A program made the position numbers and the translations under genes. Below, piece by piece: positions 35,186-47,700 of a stretch of DNA of 64,000 nucleotides. Position 1 is the stretch's first letter. Every line of letters begins with the position of its first letter. The stretch is from Bedellia somnulentella. Lineage: Eukaryota; Arthropoda; Insecta; Lepidoptera; Bedelliidae. The stretch is taken from positions 5,890,001 to 5,954,000 of the forward strand of contig OY755174.1 of assembly GCA_963576735.1 (NCBI GenBank), in the 5' to 3' direction. The notes under the pieces were generated by a model. The model worked only from the letters and a program-made list of their open reading frames with translations, was not told where the DNA came from and did no database searches.

Positions 35186-35400
35186 TTTAAAGTAAAATTG
35201 ATGTCATTTTCAAATGTATTCAAATTATTGCATTTTAGGTACCGTATATATTTATATATTTAAAGGTTTTTTCGTGTATTTTAAAGATTTGAGAAGTCGT
35301 AGAGTATTATATTATTATTATTTTTTTGATTTCACAAGATAATACAATAATAAGAAAATGTAACCATTTAATCAGTCTACGTCCTGTCAAAAAGAAGTGA

Positions 35401-36214
35401 AATCCCACCAAAACCATTCTGTAAAAACTAGCCAAGTCACGTAAAATATCAGTAACAATAAATCGCAGTAAGGAACCTAACACTTGGCTCCACTTATTTT
35501 AGTTAGAGATTTCATTACTTGTAAGAGATAAACAAGCAGCTCTATCGAGACTTGGCTAGTTTTTTAGGGTTCCGTAGCCAAATGGCAAAAACGGGACCCT
35601 TATAGATTCGTCATGTCTGTCTGTCTGTCCGTCCGTCCGTCCGTCCGTCCGTATGTCACAGCCAGTTTATTCCGAAACTATAAGAACTACATTATTGGAA
35701 ATTGGTGCGTAGATGTATTCTGTAAACCGCATTAAGATTTTAAAATAAAATCTGAAAAAAAAACAAAATTTTTAGGGTTCCCCATACATAGAACTGAAAC
35801 TCAAAATTTTTTTTTTCATCAAACCTATACGTGTGGGGTATCTATCAAAAGGTATTTGAAAATGATGTTGAGGTTTCTTATATCATTTTTTTCAAAACTG
35901 AATAGTTTGCGCGAGAGACTTTTTCAAAGTGCTAAAATGTGTGTCCCCCCCCCCGTAACTTCTAAAATATGGGCATGATAATACTGAAAAAAATATATGA
36001 TGTGTATTACTATACAAACTACTAACGAAAATTGGTTTGAATGAGATCTAGCCCGTAGTTCTATTTTTAAACGTCATAAATCAAATTACTTACCTAATTT
36101 GGCTCCCATGATTTTCACACAAACGGGATTTTCTATATATATGATAGTACGGAACCCTTAGTGCGCGATCCGACTCGCACTTGGCCGGTTTTTACAGAAT
36201 GTTTTTGGTGGGAT
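35401..36214. mobile_element. Non-autonomous TIR element with (TCCG)n
   Basis: The left end CCCACCAAAACCATTCTGTA is inverted at the right end as TACAGAATGTTTTTGGTGGG; these TIRs continue with AACTAGCCAAGT and CTTGGCCGGTT. Inside are the phrase AGGGTTCCGTAGCCAAATGG and a (TCTG)n(TCCG)n microsatellite at 35615-35652. No coding capacity. Confidence 0.75.
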
Positions 36215-36323
36215 ACGATTCGTCTTCCCGTTTCATACGCCCTTCCCGCCTGCCGGATCGCCATTTCTTGACATGTCGCGCGCACGCTGTGATTGTTTTG
36301 TACTACTGCATCATTTGTTACAA

Positions 36324-36670
36324 TATGACTACAAGTAAGCGAAAGTTATTGTTACTTCAAAACAAATTGAAATATTGAAAGTTTTCGATAAAAAGTAACA
36401 AATTACGAGTCAAACTCAGTTAGCTGCTGAGCTTCACGTTTTATTCTACGTTACGTACCATTTTAAACAATAGACAAGAAATTAAAGAAAGATACAGATT
36501 GGGAGGTGTGCAGAGTAAAAAGCATTTATTAGGAAAGTTTGATAAGTTGGAAAAAGTATTGGTGGAATGGCTTCATCAAGCACGAGCTTTAAAACTGCTC
36601 ATAAGTGGCCGCATAATATGCGAGAAGCACTTAAGACATTATCAGCTAGATTTAAGATGAAAGTGAATAA
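36324..36670 (+). pseudogene. Tigger/pogo transposase N-terminal relic
   Basis: The ATG at 36324 opens MTTSKRKLLLLQNKLK, then the frame breaks; QEIKERYRLGGVQSKKHLL and KFDKLEKVLVEWLHQARA follow, with further shifts. This is the CENP-B-like HTH region of Tigger/pogo transposases. The catalytic DDE domain is missing. Confidence 0.7.
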
Positions 36671-36689
36671 GCACTGAAAAAGTTTAATT

Positions 36690-36860
36690 ATAAGAAAGAG
36701 AAAGAAAGAAAGAGAGACATTAAGTAGAAACAATGCTTCATAAAGCACTAGGCCAAACCTGTATCGCGAGGTCCCAGGTAAGTTTTACACTGCAAGCGAT
36801 AATATTGCGGAAGCGAAGCGGTTACATTTAACTAAGATTATAGATTAGACATATAAATAA
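36690..36860 (-). mobile_element. Non-LTR retrotransposon 3'-end fragment
   Basis: AAGAAAGAGAAAGAAAGAAA then GAGAGACATT matches the tail of the nested element at 4751-5608, read on the + strand as the complement of a 3' tail. Confidence 0.5.
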
Positions 36861-36929
36861 TAAACTAAATAATGATATTATATACATATTTGTGCTTATG
36901 TGTGTGTATGAAATTAACTTTTTTTATAT

Positions 36930-38252
36930 GAAAAACGCTGATTTCGTCACTGACTCACTGATGATCATCAAAATTCTTAGGGTATTTCCTAATGTCCTAG
37001 AAAGCTGAAATTTTGTATGTAAGCTAGTATTAGCACACAAACAACAAATAAATTCTAAAACTTGTAACTTTCATCCCCCAACCCCTTAACCTAGGGGATG
37101 GGAGTTTGTATGGGACCTGTAATTTTCAATTTTGTCACTAGAGGTCTAATCTGATCTAAAACTTGATACCCCCAGATATATATGTATAAGTACTCCTTGT
37201 TAAAAAAAATATGTTACAAACAACTTACCAAAAAAAAAAATGAAATCCCACCAAAAACATTTTCATGTAAAATGTTGCCAAGACGAGCCCATATGACTCG
37301 CACAGTCAAAAAGTTATCAGATCTCATGTAGAGCCAAGCTTCTAACACTACATGCCCTAACTCTACAAGGCCTAACTTCACTAACTCTACATCTTAGTCA
37401 AAATATGTCGCTTGGCCGTTCGTTACTACAAGAACTATTGTATAACATAAAAGTAATGAACAGTGAATCTGGGGGCACGGTAGTGCCCCCGCCAAGACGA
37501 GCCAAGCGAAGCGCACGGGCACTACCTACCTTTTCTCGAAGCGTTTCGTCGTTTTTTTGAACCCGCATAACTTGGGTTTGGATTATGCTAGATCAACAAA
37601 ATTTTCGGGATATATTGTCAATAGCGGACTTATTGAACATATTAAGTTTTAATTACATTAGCTTTTATACTTCAGATTTTATTTATATCTAAAAAACGCT
37701 GATTTCGTCACTGACTCACTGATGATCATCAAAATTATTAAGGTATTTCCTAATGTCCTAGAAAGCTGAAATTGTGTATGTCAGCTAGTATTAGCACACA
37801 AACAACAAAAAAATTATAAAACTTGTAACTTTCATCCTCCAACCCCTTAAACTAGGGGATGGGAGTTTGAATGAGACCTGTAATTTTAAAAGATTAAACT
37901 TTGATGACGCTAGAGGTCTAATCTAATAATAATCTAAAACTTGGTGCCCTCAGATATATATATGTATAGGTATACTCCTTGTTATAAAAAAAAATTGTTA
38001 CAAACAACTTACAAAAAGAAATGAAATCCCACCAAAAACATTTTCATGTAAAATGTTGCCAAGACGAGCCCATATGACTCGCACTGTCAAAAAGTTATCA
38101 GATCTCATGTAGAGCCAAGCTTCTAACACTACACGCCCTAACTCTACAAGGCCTAACTTCACAAACTCTACACTTTAGTCAAAATATGTGGCTTGGCCGT
38201 TCGTTACTACAAGAACTATTGTATAACACAAAAGTAATAAACAGTGAATTGA
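36930..38252. repeat. Direct duplication of a ~540-bp repeat module
   Basis: Segment 36930-37468 is repeated at 37690-38252 with few differences. Shared phrases include AACGCTGATTTCGTCACTGA, CATATGACTCGCAC and GTTCGTTACTACAAGAACTA. The first unit is followed by a GC-rich hairpin, GGGGGCACGGTAGTGCCCCC (37472-37491), absent from the second. The module is non-coding. Confidence 0.8.
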
Positions 38253-38372
38253 TTTTTCACCTTACGCCGATGTGAATGTAGCGAAATGGCCAAGCCATAT
38301 ATTTTTACTAAGGTGCGAGTCATATCGGCTCGTCTTGGCAACATTTTACATGGAAATGTTTGTGGATGGATT
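38022..38372. mobile_element. TIR element closing the second repeat module
   Basis: The left end AAACATTTTCATGTAAAATG and GTTGCCAAGACGAGCC are mirrored at 38315-38372 as GGCTCGTCTTGGCAAC and CATTTTACATGGAAATGTTT. These form TIRs of about 55 bp around about 230 bp of non-coding DNA. The earlier module at 37241 has only the left end. Confidence 0.75.
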
Positions 38373-38689
38373 TAATTTTCAAGATGTTTGATAGCGCGCG
38401 GTTATAAAACGACTACAAAGTTTTATAATGTGTATAACCTTAGTCGATTGACGAATTGAGGAATCACAAAAGCAACTGGTAGGAAGTAGCCCAGGGGCGT
38501 GAAGAGTGGAAGAGAGGCCTTTTCCCAGCAGAGTGGGATGGTATAGGCTAAAATAAGTATTAAAAATTAGGCTTCCATCAAATTGATTTTGTCCATTTTG
38601 TCAAAAATATATATTATTGATAATTGTATTGTAAATATGCCAATAAAAATGAACAAATATGAATAAAAGAAACAAAACATTATCAACAA

Positions 38690-38695
38690 TTTATT
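38690..38695 (-). terminator. Poly(A) signal of lipase 2
   Basis: AATAAA on the - strand, 29 nt past the stop codon. The position matches lipase 1, supporting 38725-38770 as a genuine terminal exon. Confidence 0.65.
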
Positions 38696-38724
38696 TACAA
38701 AGAGTATTTCTGTAAAAACAACCA

Positions 38725-41700
38725 TTAAAATGGCCAGCTGCGACCAGTTTGAACATAGAAGATGCCGGATCTGAAATAAGAGGACATATTTCAGGGTTAG
38801 TTTTTGTTTCAAGCCAAAAAGCAAAAAAGTTTCAATGTTTTGAAGCACTCAGTTTCTTATTGAAATAAGTTTTGTTTTCACTTGTAACTTAAAGTACCAT
38901 TTCTTACTAAGATAGTTGTAAGGGAGTAAATCTAGTACACTGTGTGGCGTTAGCTTAGAATAGTAATAGCCCATTGCCAATCGTGGGTATCGTGAGAGGT
39001 GACTATGCGGTTCTCTAACCATCCCCATCACCAACAACTTTAACTTGCAATCCTTTTCCCATTCAACTTCCCAAAGTGGCGAAGAATTTCTCATTCCGAA
39101 GCTATGGCACCTTTTTGGGATTCACAGCCGTAGATAAATGAATATAAGTGAAAAAAAGGCAGTCCCTTACAAGTATGACACAAAAAATTACACTACACTT
39201 AAAAAAGTGCAATCAAGAATCTTTGAATCATTACTGCTCGAATCTATGTAGGGCACTAGTTTAGAAACGTTCGTTATTTGAATTGAATGGTGTACTTAGC
39301 TCCTAGTGATTTGTTTTAGCGTAAGTTTTATTAGAGTCCTCTAAATGCCGTGGTTGCCTATGAACCAGCAATCTGTGACATTTAAGATCAAGACTGGATT
39401 TAAGTGTTTCCAATATTGGTTTAGGCAAATTGATATTAGCATAGACAAAAAGAAAACCGACTTCAGTGGGAAAAACCACCGAAAATAAACAATCTAGTAC
39501 TAAAAAGTACGAAATAAGTTTTTTAATTGAATTTTAGTACTGTGATTAATACCTTTGCAATTTCTTTATTCCACACGCGTCAGTTCAACCTACCTAAATA
39601 TTAAAATTATATTAAATTAATTTGTGAGCCGGTGACAGCCTGCGTGATGATTGACAATAATAAGTTCGCACTTCATACACATATACAATGTAGGATACCT
39701 TGTAGTTGTAGGTTAAATTTAATTTTGTACGTATTATTTTATTTTATTTTATTAGGGACATCAACAGCACATAAACATGTAAGTTACAATTTGATAAATA
39801 CAATGAAAAAGCCAATAACAGACATTACCATTTAAAATGTGAGGCAATAGATATATATTGTTTAGATTGTAATAATCAGAGATAGATAGGAGGGTGTATT
39901 CACTTTTGTTTGACTGGCACCGACTCAAAAATTAGTTTAAGAGAATTTTAATATTTAGGTAGGTTGAACTGACGCGTGTGGAATAAAGAAATTGCAAAGG
40001 TATTAATCACAGTACTCATATTCAATTAAAAAACTTATTTCGTACTTTTTAGTACTAGATTGTTTATTTTCGGTGGTTTTTCCCACTGAAGTCGGTTTTC
40101 TTTTTGTTAAAAGTTGTTTTATTTTACGAGTTTTAGAGATGGGTAGACCTGGCAAAGATGCCTCTCGTATGAGGCAGTGCGACGGTTACTGCATTATTCT
40201 TCGTATTTCCGGTATTTCTATTATTATACGATATTAAATAGGCTCAACCATATGTAACTTTACATTGTCCTTGAAATCCCTCGAAAGGCGATGGTCTGCA
40301 ATTCTACATCTCAAGAAAGACTCAAACGTTCGCGCCGAATGTCCCCGAAGGGGTTAGCAGAGGTAGTAATACTTCTGAATATCACGTGACATTGTCACCT
40401 GTTGTTCAGAGTACCCTCGCTTTGCTTGGACCCACGTTCTCACGTTATACAGGGCAGGCCTATCGGTATTTTGAACAAAGACACTGTCACGTGATTGTGA
40501 GTTTCGACAGTCCCCTCGATTTCCTGGGATGCCATCATCAGATCCTGGTCTCATGGTACTTTCTCGGTAACAATAACATAACAAAAGAAATGTTGAGTGA
40601 ACCTGTACTTCTCTTCATAAAAGCTACGAAGAGGAGCATAAATCTTTATGGAATGGTGAAAGAATTGTTTCCTCACTCCTAGTGATTAAGGACCCACACC
40701 TTCCATCATCAGCTTAGCAGCATAACAATATGACTTTCAGAAGCAAATGCCAATATAAGTTCAGAAAATATGTAAAAGGATTTCTCCAGGAGCCCATCAT
40801 CAGACCCTGATATCCTCATCATGGTACCAATCTGGGAGAATCTTCTTTCGAACAAAAAAATAATAATCATAATCGGTTCACACATGGCGAAGTAATCGGC
40901 GAAAAAACATAAAAAAATAATATACGGTCGAATTGAGAACACTCCTTTTTTTGAAGTCGGTTAAAAATGAGGCAGAAATTTATGACAAATAATAAATAAT
41001 TTTACATACATACATATACTCATGGCTATAAATCCCAGGGGTAGCCAGAGCTTTGAAATAAGAAATTCCTCAGTCACTTTTGGAAGTTGATAGGATATAG
41101 GATAGTCGGTAGGATTCAGTTTTTGCAGTTAAACAGTTGTTGTAATTCAATGTTTTTGACATGAATTCCTCATGTGGGGATTATTACTTATAAATAAAAG
41201 ATGTCATTAAAGGAAAGAAAAATTTCGACCCCGCCAGTGTCGAAATTTTTCTTTCCTTTAATAACATCTTTTATTTATAAGTAGTTGTTGTAATTGTTAA
41301 AATGTCATTGCCAACGGGAGTGTTAGCGGTTTTCAACCACGAAATCCATGATTGGGATTCTTTTAAAGGACGGTTGGAGCAATGGTTCCTGGTCAATGAC
41401 CTTGAAGGTGAAGTCGAGAAAACGGCGGCTCCGACGATATGGACCCATTTCGATACTTTTCGAAACATTCCAGAGGAGACGTCCGCGGTGACTAACGCGC
41501 CGTCTACATCAACGGCGCAACTAATACTGACTTGGCGATGATAGTTGAAATGTTTCAAAGCATGCGTGAAGCACAACAAAGCATACAGGATGTTGTGAAA
41601 AACAAACATTCGGAGGTACAGGGTGTTGTGAAACAAGAAGTTCGTGAGTTGCGCGAGGAACAGCAAACTTAGTTCTCACAAGTTCTCACTGCGGTCAATG

Positions 41701-44700
41701 AAGTCAGTGGTCGGGTGGTTACTGTGGAAAAAGACGTAGAGCAGATGAAGGAGCAGGTAACCACTATTGAGAAAGATATCGATGACATGAAGACCGACTT
41801 CCGCGGAATGGAGAAAAGGGTTCTGCAGCTTGAATCACGACCGGTCAAGGTTGTCTCCGGTGAGAATGTAGTAGCTGTCCATGGTCCTCGTGTGAAGGTT
41901 CCTCCTTACGACGGAACAACATCCTGGTCGGCGTATAGACATCAGTTCCAGACTGTTGCGGCTGCCAATGGTTGGACTGATGAACAGTGTTTGACTGCAC
42001 TGACGGTGGCGCTCCGAGGTCAAGCACTGTCAGTAATAGAGGCGCTGCCGACTCCGAGTGGTGGTTTCAAGGACCTGCTAGATGCGTTGGAGTCTCGCTA
42101 TGGAGAGCGACACCTGGAGCACGTGTTCCGCGCTCAGCTGCGTGATAGGGTCCAGCGTTCCGGAGAGGGACTTCAGCAGTGGGCCCTTGAAATCGAGAAG
42201 CTCGTCCGCAAGGCCTATCCCAGTGTAGATCCGAAGACGGTGGAAATGAACCTGGTGCAAGCATTCGTCGACGGCATCAGAGATATCGAAGTGAGAACAG
42301 CGGTGAGACTTCAACACCACACGTCTCTCAAGGATGCCTTGGCGAACGCTCTAGAATTTGAAGCTTGCCGCCAGGATACGCGCCAAACTCATCGACTTCG
42401 TGAGATTGCGGAAGCAAATGAGGACGTCAAGGTCATTAAAGCACCCGTCGGAAGGAGTACTGGACCGATTTGTTATGGCTGCGGGAAAAGGGGCCATTTG
42501 AGATTAAGTTGCCCGCTGAGGAAGGAAGAAAAGAGGCAGGCAGAGGCTCCTGCCGTAAACGTCCAGGGAAACGAGCATTAGCCAGGACCGGGGGGCAGGT
42601 GCTGGCTAGAGAGGAGAAAGCCCCGACAATGACCATCTCACAAGCCTGTAACGGGAACAGTTTGGTGATATTGGGCTGTGTCAATGATCAAGACTGTAAG
42701 ATGACCCTTGATACTGGAGCGTCTAGAACGGTGATCAATCCGGCACTGGTGAAAGCAGCGAATTTCAAGTATAGCAGAGATACTAAGTGTCGGCTACTCT
42801 CCGCCTCTGGCCAGCGAATACCTGTCCTTGGTGAACTCTCAGTCAGGATGATGGTTGGCGAGACGTCGTATACTCATCAAGTCATTGTGGCTGAGATAAT
42901 GGATGAATGCATACTAGGACTGGACTTCATGAAGAAATATAACTGCCGGATTGACATAACGAGAGGAATTTTCAAGTGTGGCCAGGAAGAAATCTTTATA
43001 CTGGGTGGTCCCGTCGGTGAAGTGACATGCTTGAAAACCATCAATATTCCTGCGCGTTCTCAGAAGTTGGTTCCGGTGATGTTACCTGTAGACAGCGAGA
43101 AGAAGAGGCATCGTTGTGTGTTGATTGAAGAGACAGGGAAGAACGGGCCAAGGAAATTTCTGACAGCAAGAACTTTGGTTACAAGCAACAAGACGGCAAT
43201 AGTGAAGGTAGTCAACCTTGACCAAGAAGATGAGAACCTCAGACCCATCATGAAATGGAAGAAGGAAAAACACGATCAACCGGCTTGGAGTGAAGTAGCG
43301 TCCACAGGAGTGAGTACGAAAGCTTACTGGGCGCAATGGAACAGCCTGGTTCTGATCAATGGTCTACTGTACCGGAGGTGGGAGAAACCCAACGGTAAGG
43401 AAGAGCACCTACAATTGGTCGTGCCCAGAGCCAAAGTTAAAGATGTACTGCGGGAAACACCGGTGTTTCGGGCGGGCATCTTGGGGTAAATCGTACGTTG
43501 CAGAAGGTTCGTGCGAAGTTTTACTGGCTTCATTGTAGGGACGACGTACAGGACTGGTGCCAGAAATGTACAACGTGTGCCGCGGTGAAAGGTCCGCAGA
43601 CCCGGAGTAGAGGGGGATTACGGTTGTACAATGTGGGAGCTCCCTGGGAGAGGATTGCCGTTGATGTGGCTGGACCGTTTCCACAATCAGAGTCCGGAAA
43701 TAAATATTTCATGGTGGTGATGGATTACTTCACTAAGTGGCCTGAAGTGTTTGCCATACCCAATCAAGAAGCAATAACTGTGGCTACAAAACTGGTTGAG
43801 GAAGTGATCTGTCGATTTGGCGTGCCCCTGGAGATACACTCTGACCAGGGAAGAAATTTTGAGTCACAAGTATTTCAAGAGGTGTGCAAACTACTTGGAA
43901 TGCATAAAACCAGGACGACGCCATATCATCCTCAGTCAGATGGAATGGTGGTTCAACCAAACACTGGAGAGACAGTTGGCGAAGATGGTTGAAAAACATC
44001 AGAAGGACTGGGACAAACACATTCCATTATTTTTACTGTCTTACCGGTCAGCTGTTCACGAAAGCACGAAGGAAACACCTGCTTTCGTCAATTTCGGAAG
44101 AGAGCTACGATTGCCTGTAGATTTGTTGACAGGAGGGTCACCAGATGAGCCGCAGAGTGTAACTGAATATGTAAGCGATTTGAGGGAAAGAATGCAAGAT
44201 GTACATTCCCTAGTGCGTGAAAATGGTTTACATGCTAGTGAAAAGATGAAAACCAGATATGACCGTAAAGCTAACACGCCGCGTTTCGAAGAGGGTATGC
44301 TCGTCTGGTTACACAATCCAACTCGCCAGAAAGGGAAGTCCCCTAAGTTACAAAATAGGTGGGAAGGACCGTACAAGGTGGTCACTAGAATAAACGATGT
44401 AACGTACAGAATTCAACGCCAACCTAGAGGGGCTTCGAAAATAGTTCACATCGATCGACTTGCGAAGTACCATGGAAGCAATAATACTCGGGACGAGTAT
44501 TAATGTAAGGAGGGGGTAATGTTACGACATCTGTTCGCAAGTAGGAGATAGGATTTGCCACTACTAGATTATACTAGATGGCGTTACTAGTATTTAATGA
44601 GTCGCCATGATATCTGTTGCTGAAGGAAGTGTCACTACTAGAGAACAGATGGCGTTACTAGTATTTTAATAAGTAAAAAAGGGAATTACTAGATGTTTCT

Positions 44701-47700
44701 CGAATATCGACTTTTCGAGAATGTGGTACTAGAACTTTCTGTAATATTCGCGTATTTGAGATTTGGCATATATAAAGAGCGACGCGTGCTACGGAGTATT
44801 GGAGTGCGAAGAACTAAAGCGAGAACAAGCGAAATACTAGAGCGAAGAAATTAAATACGACAGTGCAGTGATATACGGATTACGGAAATAAGCTTAACGG
44901 TGTGGACAGTGTTACTATAACGGAGTAAATTAGTGTTGTTAATTAGTGCGAGTATCGATAGTTAATTATCGATAGTGTTTGTTGTGTTGTGTAAAGTGCG
45001 TTATTGGTCAATAAATATAATTACACCTTATTGCACGAAAGTGTGACTGGTATTTATCAAATTAAGAACCCGGTACGTAACAATACTCTCTGTATCTGTA
45101 TATTTTTTCCTATTTCATGCAAAAATATTTTCATATATTCCACTATTTACAATTAATATGAATTAAATAATTATTTAAATTATTGTTATAAAATGAAGAG
45201 CTTAATACATTATTTTTAAATTTTATTTGTATCAAAGTAATACAACACCAACATGAACATGTACATTTTACTGTTTTCATGACATGGTTTTTTGCCTATC
45301 AATTTTCAGTAGGCGTATTTATTGCAGTGTACAATAAAATATGTTTCCTAACGTTAAAGGAATGTTCTTGTAAGGAAATCTTATTATAAAAGAAGATTTG
45401 TTTTGTTTCCGTATTTTAAACAAAGTAACAAATGTTTAAAAAGCTTAAGTTAAAATTGTTAGAAAAGATGCATAGGTTTATATAATTTCAAAACACACAT
45501 AAGTTTAAGAATGATATGATTTATATGATCGCAGAAACATAGTTTCAATGCAACCGGGTGATTTTATTTATTATATATTTATAACCTAACTGTAGAGCAC
45601 ATTGAGTACTCAAACTTTATATTTTCTCAGTTCAGCCATAGAACAATTATTCAACAAGCCATTCGATCTTACCGTTTACTAAACATAACTTAAAAAGTTG
45701 TTTTAGTAAACCTCTTTATCCCACCAAAAACATTCTGTAAAAAACTAGCCAAGTCTCGATAGAGCTGCTTGTTTATCTCTAAAAAGTAATGAAATCTCTA
45801 AAATAAGTGGAGCCAAGGCTAAGGATCCTTACTGCGATTTTATTATAGTTAATTTTACGTGACTTGGCCGTTGACTTGTAATTAGTAGATTATGATTAAA
45901 GTTTAAGTAAGATAAGAGTTCTTACAACTTAAAATAAAGATATTACTTAGAATCACAAAAAAATGTTAAGTGGAATTTTCTAAGATTTTCACGATTGCAC
46001 ATTATAATTGAACATGATGTTGAAACAACTATTGATTTTCGGATATTTTAATCGCGTGTTATTACATATATTTTTTTTATCGCGTGTTATTACATTATTT
46101 AAAAATAAAAATAATGTAATAACACGCGATTAAAATATCCGAAAATCAATAGTTGTTTCACTTATAATGTTAAGTGGACTTTACATAATCGGCAAAGAAG
46201 TTTAGAAGATTTGAATAAATCTGCAAATAAATTTGTAAATAAACTTGTACATACTAAACGTGTCAAGAAGTTCAACGGCCAATCAAATAAACGCTTTTTA
46301 TTTTTTCTTTAAAAAAAACAGCCAGCGCATCTAGTGACGAGTACTGGTACTAATTCTAAATAACGTGAGTGATGCCGCGGCTGAGTGCTAGTACATAAAT
46401 AATTATAATTATTCGACTCAATATTTTTATTTATTGAGTAGAATACAGTTAATCGACTACTATTTCTCGTAAATGCGCTTATTATAGTTTGGTAGTACTC
46501 TTATTATGATTTCTCATCAGCGTCACCAGGTAGTCCAGATCTACCATAAACCTTTTTTCTTTATACATACATACATATACTCACGGCTATAAATCCCTAG
46601 AAGGGGTAGCCAGAGCTAAGGAATTAGAAATTTCTCAGCCACTTTTGGAAAGTTGAGTGGGGAAAAGATGGTAAAGTAGAGGTTCGGTGATGGGTCTCCA
46701 ACCGCATCGCCCAAAAATCCTTTAAAAGCCCCAGTACCAGTAGTAGTAGTTTTTCTTAATGTGGGCGTTAAAATCTACCTCTGTACCAAATTCCAGCCTA
46801 CTTGGTCTATGGGAAGTACTAGTTCTATTTTGATGATCAGTGACTCAGTCAGTGTCGAAAATGCGAAACTTTGCATTAGCTTAACTTTGGAATTAATTAA
46901 TCTACCGACTTGTGGATTGTGGATTCCAAGTGAGTGATTACGAATTTCTAGGAGACAATATTTTCAGATCAGCGTTTTAATCCTATCCAGAGGTTCTCAA
47001 ATGGAGCCCTGAAAATGCGGCTAAACGGTCCTAGAAAAGGATGGTACGGCGCGGCAGTGTTTGCTTCGCGCTCGACTTGGCGGGGCACTACCGTGCCCCT
47101 GATAAATATAATGAAATTCCCATTTTAAAAATCTGTCATCAGCGAAAAAAATAACAAAATCATAAATATTAAAACTTACCCAAATTTATTTAAAATGTTA
47201 TTTCCCATTTGTAGAGCTGCCCCAGTACACAATCCATTTTCAGCTTGGTCTGTACTTTCGCATGCCTGGCCTTCTAGATGATTATGAATAACAGTAGCAG
47301 CAAACAGTTCATAAGCACGTCCATGAGAGCAAGTACTGATTGCACATCCTGGTTGAGGATTTCTCCCTCCGTTTGGATAAAAGTCAGCATCGGCGATTTT
47401 GTCAAAGATACCAAGTAAGCCGCCATCAGTGTGGATTGCTTCGACATAAATGGCGTCACTCTTCGTCATAGCGTTTCTGTTATTTCCCCAAGTTGGACCA
47501 GCAGGATCTAAACCTATAAACATTTAATGATTAAAACTATACCGGATTATCGGATTTATTGTTGCTTTTGTTGTGACGTGCCTAAAATATTTTTAATGTA
47601 TTCTGTTTGTAGCCTAATGTTCAGTCTGTCGATGTCCAAATAGGCACTAATGGCAGAGCACAATAATGTTTAAGTTCCTGCGCTTATATATGGCAGTAAA

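Larger units (their letters stand above)
41092..45082 (+). mobile_element. Gypsy-type LTR retrotransposon, 5' LTR and RT lost
   Basis: On the + strand the order is leader, gag with zinc knuckle, protease, integrase, polypurine tract (AAGGAGGGGG at 44508-44517) and 3' LTR. This is the Gypsy/Metaviridae order, but reverse transcriptase and RNase H are missing between protease and integrase, and there is no 5' LTR. The leader is interrupted by a 135-bp insertion at 41148-41282. It lies antisense in the last intron of lipase 2. Its GC content is distinctly higher than the flanking DNA. It cannot move by itself. Confidence 0.88.

Noticed and set aside
34334..35652. CRISPR-like array from (TCTG)n/(TCCG)n repeats
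   Set aside because: These are simple 4-bp microsatellites inside Helitron and TIR elements, with no spacers, in a eukaryotic genome.
41271..43684. Several - strand ORFs of 60 to 131 codons across the Gypsy element
   Set aside because: They are antisense shadows of gag and pol and have no motifs.
42470..44503. Domesticated retrotransposon gene
   Set aside because: Two frameshifts, a lost catalytic residue, and the presence of an LTR and polypurine tract point to a plain decayed insertion rather than a host gene.
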